Source: Sinorhizobium sp. 8-89 (lineage in GTDB: Bacteria; Pseudomonadota; Alphaproteobacteria; Rhizobiales; Rhizobiaceae). Taken from it: a stretch of 35,492 nt of DNA. Numbering within the stretch: position 1 is the first letter of the stretch; the number at the start of each line of letters is the position of its first letter. Location: contig NZ_JASKLR010000028.1 in assembly GCF_030124325.1 (NCBI RefSeq), forward strand, positions 28,627 through 64,118. The letters are read 5' to 3'. The translations under genes and the position numbers were made by a program. Below, one piece after another: positions 24,524 through 33,477 of the stretch. The notes beneath the pieces were generated by a model, which made no database searches, was not told where the DNA came from, and worked only from the letters and a program-made list of their open reading frames with translations.

Positions 24524-26521
24524 TTATCCAACGCTTGGTCCTGCGGACGTCTCTTCGATGTCGGTACCCTTCCCCTTGCGAGAGCGGCGAGCGATTTTCG
24601 GGTGCGGCAACGTGATCGGTCGGGGTGCTTCGTCCGACAAAGCTTCCCGAACCGCCTCAACGATCGCAGATACCGCGAAGTCCGCCTGCAACTCATCGAC
24701 GAGGACTCTTGCATCGGTTTGCCATTGACCATTCTCTTGCCAAAGTACAATGCCGATCCGGGTCGCAGGGGCGAGACGTTTTAGCCGGCGCACGATGAAT
24801 TTGGCGTGTCGCAGGGAATCCTGATCGAGGAAGCTCACGACAATGGCGTTACGCCCTTCGAAGGCAAGAGTTCTGATTTTGCCCGGCTTGAGGTCTTCGT
24901 GGCTCGCGGAAGCGACCTCCGCACCCTGAATCCGGATGATCTGAGACAGCATGGAGGCAGACACGTCATCGAGTTCACCGCGCCCACCTAAGCAAAGGAC
25001 GGATTTCCCCTCTCCCAGCGGCAGGTCGTATTCGCGAGCCTGATCGTCGTCTTCCGCATCTTGCGCGCTGACATCCTCCTCCTCGCCTTCCTCCTCGCTC
25101 GCAATTTCCTCGAGATTGGCAACGAGCGTGCGCGCGCTCTCGGCAAACTGCGCGACCTGTGCATCCGTCAACGCTCCCCGCGCCCGGTCACGCTCGGCAA
25201 GGAGCAGAGCCGGAATCGCCGCGGTCTCATAGAACTCGACCAGATATTTCTCTTCCAGCATTTCCTCCGCATTGTCCGTTGCCTCATCCGGATCACCGGC
25301 AAGCAGACGCTGGTATAGGCGCTCCTTCGGGTCGAGAACGGGCTCGTTGCCCAAGAGTATTTCCAGGAACTCGAACTGCGGGACATGGCGCCCGAGAACG
25401 ACGAGACAAACGGTCAGCGGCGTCGACAGCACCAATCCGACCGGACCCCAGAGCCAGGTCCAGAAGATTGCGGCAACGATGATCGCAAGCGGCGACAGGC
25501 CGGTGCGCGAACCGTAGAGCCAAGGCTCGACAACATTGTTGCTGAGAAGCTCTAGTACGATGAACAGTGCCGCCGTCCAAGCCAACAGGCTCCAGCCTGG
25601 TGTCGCCGCAAAAGCGAGGAACAGTGGCAGCGCCGCGGCAATGACCGGACCGATATAGGGAACGAAACGCAAGACGATCGCAAGCATCCCCCAGAGGATC
25701 GCGTTGGGTATGCCGAGCAACCAGAGACCGGCGGCGAGCGGAATGCCGTAGGTAATGTTCACCACGAGCTGCATGAGCAGATATTGGCCGACCCGTGCGC
25801 CGGCATCCTGCAGGGCTTCGGTCGTACGGTGCAGATCGCCGTAGCCGACCAGCCGGATGAAGCGATCGCGCAGGTCCTCCCTTTCGAAAAGCATGAAAAT
25901 GACGACCACGATGACGAGACCGGTTGTGGCCAACGGCCCGATCAGCGGATTTACAACGTTCCTCAGCATCTCGAGCGGGCGCTGTGGAGAAAATATCTCC
26001 ACGAGAAGCGGTTTGCGCTCGGGTTCCGGTTCGGGCGAAACGCGGGTTTCGGGTTTGGGTCGGCTGATTTCCGTTCCGATCCTCTCCATGGCGCGACTGA
26101 GGCGATCGAGGATCTGGTTCTCCGATCCCGCTTCTTTTAACGTCCTGATCTTCTCGACGATGTTGTATTGATAGGTCGGCAGGTTCTGCGCCACTTCGCT
26201 GATCTGCATGGCGACGACGATGCTGAAGGCGGATAGGAACAGAAAGGCTGCAGTCACGCTGCCGATGACGGCAACTGAACGCGGGCAGCCGGCCCTGCGC
26301 AATTTCGAAATCAGGGGCGCGAGCGCGAAAGTGAGTAGAATGGCAATGGCTAGCGGCAGGAAGACCTCGCGGGCGAAATAGAGAACGGCCACCGCGGCAG
26401 CCGTTGCCGCGAGCGTCGGGAGCCTGGGCTGCGCTCTGGCCGACGTCTGCATGAAAGCGGCTTGCGCCGACGAGCTTGCTGCTGCCCCATCCTGGTCGAG
26501 CCTCCGAGAAAACCTCAGCAT
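24524..26521 (-). CDS. AI-2E-family (PerM/TqsA) membrane protein with long soluble C-terminal extension
   Basis: 665 residues; canonical family members are ~350-400. The ATG at 26521 is chosen because GGGAGG lies ~6 bases upstream. Residues ~35-375 are the AI-2E/PerM core with hydrophobic segments, including FAREVFLPLAIAILLTFALA, PYIGPVIAAALPLFLAF and SNNVVEPWLYGSRTGLSPLA. The C-terminal ~290 residues are soluble: a helical part (~380-480), an acidic linker (EEEGEEEDVSAQDAEDDD) and an alpha/beta part (KSVLCLGGRGELDDVSASML...AIVVSFLDQDSLRHAKFIVR) with a Rossmann-like look. Transport of quorum-sensing or other solutes is known for some members; the substrate here is unknown. Confidence 0.88.
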   Translation of the reverse strand: MLRFSRRLDQDGAAASSSAQAAFMQTSARAQPRLPTLAATAAAVAVLYFAREVFLPLAIAILLTFALAPLISKLRRAGCPRSVAVIGSVTAAFLFLSAFSIVVAMQISEVAQNLPTYQYNIVEKIRTLKEAGSENQILDRLSRAMERIGTEISRPKPETRVSPEPEPERKPLLVEIFSPQRPLEMLRNVVNPLIGPLATTGLVIVVVIFMLFEREDLRDRFIRLVGYGDLHRTTEALQDAGARVGQYLLMQLVVNITYGIPLAAGLWLLGIPNAILWGMLAIVLRFVPYIGPVIAAALPLFLAFAATPGWSLLAWTAALFIVLELLSNNVVEPWLYGSRTGLSPLAIIVAAIFWTWLWGPVGLVLSTPLTVCLVVLGRHVPQFEFLEILLGNEPVLDPKERLYQRLLAGDPDEATDNAEEMLEEKYLVEFYETAAIPALLLAERDRARGALTDAQVAQFAESARTLVANLEEIASEEEGEEEDVSAQDAEDDDQAREYDLPLGEGKSVLCLGGRGELDDVSASMLSQIIRIQGAEVASASHEDLKPGKIRTLAFEGRNAIVVSFLDQDSLRHAKFIVRRLKRLAPATRIGIVLWQENGQWQTDARVLVDELQADFAVSAIVEAVREALSDEAPRPITLPHPKIARRSRKGKGTDIEETSAGPSVG

Positions 26522-27081
26522 CGTGCCTCCCTGCCGTGACCGCTGAGGCCCGCCGCAGGACCTCGGTCCCCGCAGACCAGCTGGCTGTGAGCGGTCCGGC
26601 AATCGTGGTCGCCAGGGCAAGGGCTGGGAAAATCAGCAGCGGCGCCGCGGCCGAACAGAATAGGACCACGGCGATGACCGTCGTCGTCGGCAGGAATGCC
26701 CGAGAGGGCGAGAAACGCCGAAATCGATGAAATCATCAGAAAATGAGATCCCACTTGAGCACAGTGCTGCCTTCCCTGTGGAAGCATTGTTAAGCAGGTA
26801 GGGCAGTTTCCGGAGAAGCCCAGGGACGGACGCGCTTGCGAGAGTCGGCGGCTCTTCCTCGGGCGCTTTGCGGCCGATTTCCCACTTTTGAACGCGAAAT
26901 GCGGATGGTGCAGTACTGCGGCTGTCCGCACTCGCCATTGCCTGGCTTGGAAATCTATGCGACAAAATGCCTCGCGCCGTGCTGGGGAGAGCGTGGCGGC
27001 ATGGGAGCAGAGATATTTCAGGTGATGTCCAGAGTCGGTTGAGGCTGCTCCCTTGGCTAGGAAGTATTTTGGGAGGAAGCC
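26522..27081. other. Divergent intergenic region (560 bp)
   Basis: It lies between the AI-2E-type gene (minus) and the LuxR regulator (plus). A minus-strand hydrophobic stretch (VVLFCSAAAPLLIFPALALA, from ~26672) could be a small membrane peptide, but its frame runs on into the transporter gene and I cannot support it. No motif shared with other regions was seen. Confidence 0.4.
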
Positions 27082-27771
27082 ATGTCGCGGACCGCTTTGT
27101 CCGTCCCTTCGCTTTCGATAAAATCGGCCTTGGTGATCGATGATCATCCGCTCTATTGCGACGCTCTGGCCGCGACGATGGAAAGCACCTTCAACACGCG
27201 CCGAATCCGAACAGCGACTTCATTGGGTGAAGCACTACAGCAATTGCGGATGCGGTTTTCACCCGATCTGATCATGCTCGATCTGAACCTGCCCGATGCG
27301 TCAGGTCTGAGCGGTTTTCTGAAGATCAAGGAAAAGACGCCTGATATCCCGGTGATCGTGATCTCCGCGATCACGTCCAAAGGCGTCGTCCAGTCGGTCA
27401 TTGCCGCCGGTGCCGCGGGTTTCATTCCCAAGGATATCGGACGTCAGAATTTCCAGGAGGCGATGCAGGACATCTGGAGCGGCAAGACCTATGTGCCATC
27501 CGGCTACACGATGCCGGCCCGCACCCCGGCCACGGAAGGATCGGTGGAAACGATTTCGCGCAAGATTGCCCATCTGTCTCAACAGCAGACGCGCATTCTG
27601 GGGCTGATCTGCGAAGGAATGCCGAACAAGCTGATCGCCTATGAGATGCAACTGGCCGAGGCGACCGTCAAAGCGCACATCACCGCGCTTCTGCGGCGAC
27701 TCGGCGTGCATAATCGCACGCAGGCGGCAATGCTGGTGCGCGAAGTCTCGATCCGCCATAGCCTGCAGTAA
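27082..27771 (+). CDS. LuxR/NarL-family response regulator beside the FIST-kinase pair
   Basis: 229-residue two-domain regulator. The receiver (~15-135) has the acidic pair in VIDDHPLY, phospho-acceptor D67 (LIMLDLNLPD), the Ser/Thr switch in VISAIT and Lys in FIPKDIG. The HTH (~162-222) reads LSQQQTRILGLICEGMPNKL then EATVKAHITALLRRLGVHNRT. AGGAAG precedes the ATG. It is 39 bases ahead of the FIST gene, so it is likely the first gene of a three-gene signalling operon. In Pseudomonas a LuxR-type regulator (ErbR/AgmR) in a similar neighbourhood controls PQQ-dependent ethanol oxidation; here the likely targets are the quinoprotein genes downstream (inference). Confidence 0.92.
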   Translation: MSRTALSVPSLSIKSALVIDDHPLYCDALAATMESTFNTRRIRTATSLGEALQQLRMRFSPDLIMLDLNLPDASGLSGFLKIKEKTPDIPVIVISAITSKGVVQSVIAAGAAGFIPKDIGRQNFQEAMQDIWSGKTYVPSGYTMPARTPATEGSVETISRKIAHLSQQQTRILGLICEGMPNKLIAYEMQLAEATVKAHITALLRRLGVHNRTQAAMLVREVSIRHSLQ

Positions 27772-27810
27772 GGTGCCGCACAGGGCGCGGGCTTGGAAGT
27801 GGAGGAGACG

Positions 27811-28983
27811 GTGCTGACAGCTGTCGACGATCTTGATCGCAAACCTGCGGAGGCGGTGCGGATCGCCGTGTCGCGTGCCGACGATGCGGCCGTTGCCCTG
27901 GCCGAAATCAGGCAGCAGCTCGCCACGGCAAGACCAAGCTTCGTCCTTCTGTTCTTGCCAAGCAGGCTGCAGCCGGACGCCCTTGCCAATGCTCTTCGAA
28001 GGTCGTTACCGAACACTGTTGTCTTCGGCTGTACGACGGCCGGCCAGATCACCTCTCGGGGGTATGAAGACAGCGCCTTGCTCGCGATCGCATTCGAGCG
28101 GCGTCACTTTCGGGTGGCCTCCACCCTGTTCAAACCGATTTCGCCGGTTTCGATTGCCGACGTGGTGTCGCAGACCGAGCGGCTCGCCACGCAGTTTCGC
28201 GCAACGCCGGGACGGAAGCGGCTTGCCCTGATCTTTGCCGACGGATTGTCCAAACAGGAGGATATCCTGGTGGCAGCCTTGGAGGCCGGGCTGAAGGACA
28301 TTCCCGTATTTGGCGGGTCGGCGGGCGACGGGTTGCGGTTCGAGCGCACGCAGGTGCTGCACAATGGAGAGTTCCACAGCAATGCCGCGCTTCTTCTTCT
28401 GCTGGAAACCGATCTGACCTTTAGCGGTCTGGGCTTCGACCATTTCCAGCCCACGGAAGAGCGCATGGTGGTTACCCGCGCGGTCCCGGAAGAGCGGCTC
28501 GTTCTGGAGATAAACGGCTCACCGGCAGCACAGGAGTATGCTCGCCTCGTCAAGGTGCCGGTTGCCGAGTTGTCGCCGACGATTTTCGCCGAGAACCCCG
28601 TTCTGGTGCGCAATCGGAACCTCTACCATGTGCGGGCGATCCAGCAGATCCAGGGCGAACATGGCCTCACTTTCCTTTCGGCGATCGACGACGGTCTGCT
28701 GTTGACGCTCGGTCGCGGCAAGGAAATCATCCGCACGCTCGATACCGGGCTTGCCGTCAGCGACAAGGGCGGTGAAGCGCCCGATTTCATTCTGGGTTTC
28801 GACTGCTACCTGCGCAAGCTGGAGATCGAGCGCAAGGGCCTGGATGGGGAGGCGTCGGAGCATTTCCGCCAACGCCGGGTCGTCGGCTTCAGCACCTATG
28901 GCGAGCAGCATCTCGGGGTACATGTGAACCAGACCTTTGTCGGCGTCGCCTTTTTCCGGCCAGATGGAGGCGCGCCGCTGTGA
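27811..28983 (+). CDS. FIST-domain sensor protein (NosP-like)
   Basis: 390 residues from GTG 27811, chosen because GGAGGA (27801-27806) sits four bases before it; a TTG at 27793 has no such site. FIST_N covers ~35-225 (FGCTTAGQITSRGYEDSALLAIAF, then LALIFADGLSKQEDILVAALEAGL, PVFGGSAGDG) and FIST_C ~230-375 (VLEINGSPAAQEYARLV, the VRNRNLYHVRAI segment, FDCYLRKLE). It is soluble. Some FIST proteins (NosP) bind haem and sense nitric oxide and inhibit a co-transcribed hybrid kinase; which residue would bind haem here I cannot tell. Its stop overlaps the kinase start (GTGA), so the two are coupled and very likely interact. Confidence 0.88.
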   Translation: MLTAVDDLDRKPAEAVRIAVSRADDAAVALAEIRQQLATARPSFVLLFLPSRLQPDALANALRRSLPNTVVFGCTTAGQITSRGYEDSALLAIAFERRHFRVASTLFKPISPVSIADVVSQTERLATQFRATPGRKRLALIFADGLSKQEDILVAALEAGLKDIPVFGGSAGDGLRFERTQVLHNGEFHSNAALLLLLETDLTFSGLGFDHFQPTEERMVVTRAVPEERLVLEINGSPAAQEYARLVKVPVAELSPTIFAENPVLVRNRNLYHVRAIQQIQGEHGLTFLSAIDDGLLLTLGRGKEIIRTLDTGLAVSDKGGEAPDFILGFDCYLRKLEIERKGLDGEASEHFRQRRVVGFSTYGEQHLGVHVNQTFVGVAFFRPDGGAPL

Positions 28984-31223
28984 TCAATCCGGACGAACCC
29001 TACGAGATCCAGATCGCCAAACAGGCGAAGATCATTGAGGCCCTGATCAATCGGGCCGAGCGCGGTCATGAAGTCGGCAGCTCCGCCTATTCGCTCTTCG
29101 AATCGGCCATCGCCCTGCAGGCGGAGGTCTGGGAGAAGACCAAGGATCTCGAAAAGGCCCTCGACACGCTCGGCAAGGCGTCGAGCGAGCTGGAGATCGC
29201 CTATCAGGCGCAGGAGCGCATTCAGAGAAATCTTGCCGATGCCATGGTGGCAATGGAAGGTGGCTTCGCGCTCTTCTCCGAAGAGCGATTGCAGGTCTGC
29301 AACACCCAGTTCCGCCACTTGCTTCCCGATATCGAGCCGCTGATCAAGCCGGGCCTCGGTTTCGACGATTATCTCGCTGCCGTCAGCGCCAGCAAGTATC
29401 TGAACCGCAGCGACAGCGGAGTTATCGGCCGCCCGCAGCCGGCGGCGAAGGAGCAGAGGCCCGGTCAGCGCTTTTCCTCCTTCGTGATGGTTCTCAGGAA
29501 CGACCGCTGGTTCCAGATTTCCTACCGGCAGACCAGTTCCGGCAACATCGCCGTATTGCAGACCGAAATCACCGACATCGTGCGGGAGAACCGGCGCGAG
29601 AAGAACCGGCTGATCGACCAGCAAGCCCATTTCCTGCAGGCCGCTTTCGATCACATGTCGCTCGGCATCTGCACGTTTTCGTCGCGCGGCGAATTGCTGG
29701 TCCGCAACGAGCGCTTCGGCGAGCTTCTCGGCGTGCCGCTTTTGCTTCTGAAGAAGGGAAGTCGCTTCCAGCGTATTGTCGAACATGTCGAACGCCATGA
29801 GATTCTCGACCGCAAGGGCGGCCGCTCTCAATTTGCCGGCTGGTTCAAGGCCATGCGTCGCGGCGAGTCGGTGCAGGAGCGGTTCAGGCGGAGCGATGGG
29901 ATGAGCCTCGACGTTCGCATCCGTTCGTTGCCTGACGACGGGTTCATCGTATCGATCATGGACGTGACGATGGAGACCCAGGCAGCGGCGCTTCTGGAGC
30001 AACGGGTCCAGGAGCGGACAGCCGAACTGATCGAGGCCAATCGCCTGCTCAAGATTCACGCCGATGAGCAAACGAAGATCGAAGGCGCGCTTCGGCAGGC
30101 TAAGGAGGCGGCCGAAGCGGCCCACACATCCAAGACCCGCTTTCTGGCGGCAGCCAGCCATGACCTTCTTCAGCCGATCAACGCCGCGAAGCTCTATCTC
30201 TCGATGTTGACGGAGACGGCGGGACAACCGGGCGCGAAGGATGTGGTCAGTCGGCTCAATCGGTCCTTCACCTCGATCGAATCGCTTCTGCAGGCGCTTC
30301 TCGATATTTCGCGCCTCGACAGTTCGGGGGCCGAGTTCAACATCACGTCATTCGATCTCGGAAGCCTGCTGCAGGGCCTCGCCGAGGATCTGGCACCCTT
30401 GGCGACAGAGAAGGGGATAGGTCTCCGGATCGTCCCTTCTACGCGCTGGGTGACCAGCGACCAGCGCTACCTGATGCGCTGCATCCAGAACCTGGTGGTC
30501 AACGCTATCCAGTACACAGAGCGAGGCCGTGTGCTGGTTGGTTGCCGCCCGCGCGGCGATCGGCTGCGGATCGAAGTGTGGGATACCGGCATCGGCATTT
30601 CGGAGGAGGACCAGACGCGGATCTTCAACGAATTCACCCGAGCGAGCGGTGCGGAAAGGGGCACCGGCATGGGACTTGGCTTGTCCATCGTCGAGCGGGC
30701 CTGCCGGCATCTCGATCATCCCGTTCGACTGGTGTCGCAGCCCGGCCGTGGCTCCGTCTTTTCGATCACGGTGCCGCTAGCCGCGCCTGGCCGTGCCAGC
30801 GCCTGCGAAAATCCGATGATCGAGCCGATGCTCGATGGCAGTCTCGATCTCATCGTCATGATCGTCGAGAACGATGCCGACGAGCTTCACGCGATGACGC
30901 AGATATTGGAGAGCTGGGGGGCGAGCGTTCTGGCGGCCGGCTCGACCGCCGACGCGGCGGCGCTGATGCAGGAAATCGGCACGGCGCCCGACATTCTGCT
31001 GGCCGATTATCAGCTGGACGACGGCGACAATGGCGTCGAAACGATCCGTACGCTGCGCGCACTGGCGGGAGTCGAAATCCCGGCGGTCATCGTGTCGGCC
31101 AACCGGCAGCGGGAACTGCTGAGGCTCGGCAATGAAATGTCGTTCGCCGTTCTCGCCAAGCCGGTGCAACTGGTGCGGCTGCGGGCATTGATCGACTGGA
31201 AGACCCGGGCGCGCGTGGCGTGA
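28980..31223 (+). CDS. Hybrid histidine kinase (PAS-PAS-HisKA-HATPase-REC), NahK/ErcS'-like
   Basis: 747 residues, starting at GTG 28980 inside the FIST stop. No membrane segment is seen, so it is probably cytoplasmic. An N-terminal coiled coil (~1-90) is followed by two PAS-like domains (~90-195 FALFSEERLQVCNTQFRHLL and ~220-330 ICTFSSRGELLVRNERFGEL). A linker coiled coil follows, then HisKA with H394 (AAASHDLLQPINA; the Q-P after the His is typical of this subgroup). HATPase (~480-595) carries NLVVNAIQYT, WDTGIGIS and GTGMGLGLSIV. A C-terminal receiver has D676 (LLADYQLDDG). The architecture and FIST neighbour match the NosP-NahK pair; the output is probably the LuxR regulator at the head of the operon. 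Confidence 0.92.
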   Translation: MINPDEPYEIQIAKQAKIIEALINRAERGHEVGSSAYSLFESAIALQAEVWEKTKDLEKALDTLGKASSELEIAYQAQERIQRNLADAMVAMEGGFALFSEERLQVCNTQFRHLLPDIEPLIKPGLGFDDYLAAVSASKYLNRSDSGVIGRPQPAAKEQRPGQRFSSFVMVLRNDRWFQISYRQTSSGNIAVLQTEITDIVRENRREKNRLIDQQAHFLQAAFDHMSLGICTFSSRGELLVRNERFGELLGVPLLLLKKGSRFQRIVEHVERHEILDRKGGRSQFAGWFKAMRRGESVQERFRRSDGMSLDVRIRSLPDDGFIVSIMDVTMETQAAALLEQRVQERTAELIEANRLLKIHADEQTKIEGALRQAKEAAEAAHTSKTRFLAAASHDLLQPINAAKLYLSMLTETAGQPGAKDVVSRLNRSFTSIESLLQALLDISRLDSSGAEFNITSFDLGSLLQGLAEDLAPLATEKGIGLRIVPSTRWVTSDQRYLMRCIQNLVVNAIQYTERGRVLVGCRPRGDRLRIEVWDTGIGISEEDQTRIFNEFTRASGAERGTGMGLGLSIVERACRHLDHPVRLVSQPGRGSVFSITVPLAAPGRASACENPMIEPMLDGSLDLIVMIVENDADELHAMTQILESWGASVLAAGSTADAAALMQEIGTAPDILLADYQLDDGDNGVETIRTLRALAGVEIPAVIVSANRQRELLRLGNEMSFAVLAKPVQLVRLRALIDWKTRARVA

Positions 31224-31322
31224 ATACAGACAAAGGTCTCCGGTGACATTGCCGCAGCCATTGTTAGGCTTGTGGCCAACAAACGGGAGCCTGAAAACCG
31301 GCCCCAACACGGGAGGCCTGCG

Positions 31323-31994
31323 ATGCGTGTTCTGCTTCTGCTTCTGTTCCTGCTCGGGCTCGGCCAGGGGCCGCTGGCGGCTGCCGAAACTTACGAGCTT
31401 CTCTTCCCGTCGAGGGCGCTGAAGGGCCTCGAGGCAGTGCCGGGCGGTAGCGAAGGCGGCGAAAGCACTCTCGTCTACGACAGGGTCATATCTGGTGTCG
31501 AAGGGCCGGCAGCCGGGAGCTTCAGCATCGGGCTAAAGATTAGCCCCGACGACAAGGTCGCCCTGACGCTCCATCAGGGCGCACGGGCCCGCGGGCTTGG
31601 CAATTATCCGGCCTCAGTCGGCAACCCCCTGATCATGTATTTCCTCGAAAGCGTACTTGCCGACATCGCCGCTCAATCGGGCGGCAGCCCTTTCTATATG
31701 CGCAATCGGATCAAGGAGGCCCTGCTGCGGGATGCGCAAATCGTGCCCAAATCACTGCACTATCAGAGCCGTGACATCGCTGCGCGTGAAGTGACGATCC
31801 GGCCGTTCGTCAATGACAAGGCACGCGAGCGGATGGGCCGGTTTTCCGAACTGGCGCTTGCCGTCACCGTGTCGGAAGACATTCCCGGCTGGTATTATTC
31901 GCTCGTTGCGACCGTTCCTGCGGCCGCTGGCGGGGCACCTGCCGGCTATTCAAATGCAATTACCCTGAAAGCGAGGGAGGAGGGCCGGCCATGA
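31323..31994 (+). CDS. Exported protein of the quinoprotein accessory cluster
   Basis: 223 residues from ATG 31323, preceded by GGGAGG. A Sec signal (MRVLLLLLFLLGLGQGPLAAA) ends near residue 21-23. The mature part is predicted periplasmic and mixed alpha/beta, with VYDRVISGVEGPAAG, GNYPASVGNPLIMYFLESVL and REVTIRPFVNDKARERM. I do not recognise a named domain; similar unannotated proteins occur near PQQ-dependent alcohol dehydrogenase genes. Its stop overlaps the next start (ATGA). It begins 99 bases after the kinase. Confidence 0.8.
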   Translation: MRVLLLLLFLLGLGQGPLAAAETYELLFPSRALKGLEAVPGGSEGGESTLVYDRVISGVEGPAAGSFSIGLKISPDDKVALTLHQGARARGLGNYPASVGNPLIMYFLESVLADIAAQSGGSPFYMRNRIKEALLRDAQIVPKSLHYQSRDIAAREVTIRPFVNDKARERMGRFSELALAVTVSEDIPGWYYSLVATVPAAAGGAPAGYSNAITLKAREEGRP

Positions 31995-32344
31995 TACGGG
32001 CTGTCATGACGGCGCTGGCCATCGCCGCGGCGGCCGTGCCGGCCAGCGGGCAGAGCATGTCGGAGCGCCTGAACGACTATCCGACGGAAGCGCGGGCCGA
32101 CTATGTGTTCGGTTGCATGGCGGTCAACGGCCAGAGCCGGACGGTGTTGAACCAGTGTGCCTGCTCGATCGATGTGATCGCTTCGATCCTGCCCTATGAC
32201 AAATATGTCGAAGCCGAAGCGGTACTGTCGCTCCAGCAGGTGGGCGGCGAACAGGTGGCCATGTTCAAGTCTGCGGTCGCACCCCGCACGATGGTGGCCG
32301 ATCTGAGACGCGCCCAGGCGGAGGCGGAGATGCTGTGCTTTTAG
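31991..32344 (+). CDS. Small cysteine-containing exported protein
   Basis: 117 residues with a signal peptide (MIRAVMTALAIAAAAVPASG) and four cysteines in the mature part: C42, the C56-A-C58 pair and C116. The reading QCACSIDVIASILPYDKYVEA follows the CxC. It is translationally coupled to the preceding exported protein and ends convergently with the SoxYZ-like gene 60 bases on. The cysteines suggest disulfides or a redox/metal role in the periplasm. No family was recognised with certainty. Confidence 0.78.
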   Translation: MIRAVMTALAIAAAAVPASGQSMSERLNDYPTEARADYVFGCMAVNGQSRTVLNQCACSIDVIASILPYDKYVEAEAVLSLQQVGGEQVAMFKSAVAPRTMVADLRRAQAEAEMLCF

Positions 32345-32400
32345 GGGAATGCCACAAAAACAGCGTAACGGCTTCCGTCCGGAATTGCATTGTTTGGAGG
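32345..32400. repeat. Rhizobial palindromic repeat unit, copy 2 (degenerate)
   Basis: The segment ACAGCGTAACGGCTTCCGTC then CGGAATTGCA closely resembles one half of the unit at 17654-17700. It fills the gap between two convergent genes and may act as a bidirectional transcript end. Confidence 0.5.
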
Positions 32401-32403
32401 AGT

Positions 32404-33216
32404 TCAGGCGGGCGGTGTCTTCGGCAAAACGCGGTCGAAGACGTTGCCATCCGTGTCGACGGCATGGACGCTGATGTTCGGTGCGCCGTTGTCGGTATAG
32501 CTGAAGCGAAACACCGGATTCTCGCTGACCGAAATCCCGCCGTTGACCGCAAACAGCAGTTCGTCGCCCTGCTTCACCTCAAGCTGGGCGATGAAATTCG
32601 CGCCGATGAACAATTGGGTGATCTGGTCGCGCTGAAGGCCGGAATAGTTCGGATGGCGGATCATGATCTGCGCCTCACGGCGATTGTTCGATAAAGATTC
32701 CTTGCCATCGAAGAGTTTCAGCCGCATCTCTCCCATGCCGTTCAGGGCCGCGACGGGATCCTTCGTGGCTGGCGCCGAGCAGCCGCCGGAGGCCTTTACG
32801 AAACGGCCGGTCATGAAGGTTCCCTTCGGCGTCTCGGCAATGGCGCGGATGTTGGAATACTGATTAACGCGGACGCGGGTTTCGAATTTGAGCGGCGCCA
32901 TGGACGGGCCGAAGCGAATTTCCGCCGCCAGCGGCGCGGGGTTCTCATCGATCACCAGCTTGATTGAATCGATCGGCCCGGCCGCAGGCTCCTTTTGCTC
33001 AATGGTGACGGGCACTGTTGCGGCGTCGTTGGCGCGGTAGGGGGCCGTGACGGAGAACAGGGCGGCCCCGTCGATGAGGGCCGTCTTGCCGACGATATCT
33101 TCCTTCAGCTCGTTCCAGGTGGGGCTTTCGACAAGCGGATTGTCGGGTGTCATCTGCTGGGCGGATGCAACGCTTGCCGCCAGCATGACGGAAAATGCCG
33201 TGAGCATGAGCTTCAT
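32404..33216 (-). CDS. Quinoprotein dehydrogenase-associated fused SoxYZ-like carrier protein
   Basis: 270 residues with a Sec signal (MKLMLTAFSVMLAASVASA). Residues ~30-150 form a SoxY-like domain ending in a GGCSAP motif whose Cys146 corresponds to the swinging-arm cysteine that carries the substrate in SoxY (family motif GGCG). Residues ~165-270 are SoxZ-like (REAQIMIRHPNYSGLQRDQ, FIAQLEVKQGDELLFAVNG, PVFRFSYTDNGAP). Fused SoxYZ proteins of this kind are found with PQQ dehydrogenases rather than with sulfur oxidation. It acts in the periplasm. Together with the metallohydrolase gene it forms a divergent pair sharing 33217-33477. Confidence 0.88.
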   Translation of the reverse strand: MKLMLTAFSVMLAASVASAQQMTPDNPLVESPTWNELKEDIVGKTALIDGAALFSVTAPYRANDAATVPVTIEQKEPAAGPIDSIKLVIDENPAPLAAEIRFGPSMAPLKFETRVRVNQYSNIRAIAETPKGTFMTGRFVKASGGCSAPATKDPVAALNGMGEMRLKLFDGKESLSNNRREAQIMIRHPNYSGLQRDQITQLFIGANFIAQLEVKQGDELLFAVNGGISVSENPVFRFSYTDNGAPNISVHAVDTDGNVFDRVLPKTPPA

Positions 33217-33477
33217 GGTTCAAGGTCCCCTTTTCAAGGACAGGCACGACGCCGCGTCGGACACTCGTCAGCATAGGACGAAATGCCAACGATCATAACC
33301 GAGCCTTTCGGATGTGTTGCGGACCAATGCACGCCGCCCAAAAAGTGTGCAGCGGCTTTCCGACAGCGACATGCGCAAAAACAAAGATGTAAAGCGCGTT
33401 GCGTGAATTCGCTTGAACGCCACGCGTTTAGCCGCCGAAGCAGGCATTTGAGATCGCTGGCAACGGGAGGTTGGACA
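33217..33477. promoter_or_regulatory. Divergent region between SoxYZ-like and metallohydrolase genes, with a repeat
   Basis: 261 bases. A third palindromic-repeat relative occupies about 33345-33430, and GGGAGG at 33465-33470 sets the start of the downstream gene. Open frames that reach into it are non-coding extensions. Confidence 0.5.
33345..33430. repeat. Rhizobial palindromic repeat unit, copy 3
   Basis: AAAAAGTGTGCAGCGGCTTT, then CCGACAGCGACATGCGCAAA and AACAAAGATGTAAAGCGCGT. It resembles the composite intergenic repeat of rhizobia (…AGCGGTTTTCCG…ATTGCGTAAAAACAAAG…). Relative to copy 1 it lacks a clean second palindrome arm. Confidence 0.55.

Noticed and set aside
25293..26669. 458-residue minus-strand open frame overlapping the AI-2E-type gene
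   Set aside because: Only its first ~25 residues are hydrophobic and plausible; the rest is the out-of-frame reading of the transporter.
28896..30227. 443-residue minus-strand open frame opposite the hybrid kinase
   Set aside because: Antisense of clear PAS/HisKA coding; no motif.
33283..33477. N-terminal extension of the metallohydrolase from ATG 33283
   Set aside because: The extension is translated from an intergenic repeat and lacks a ribosome site; GTG 33478 has GGGAGG.
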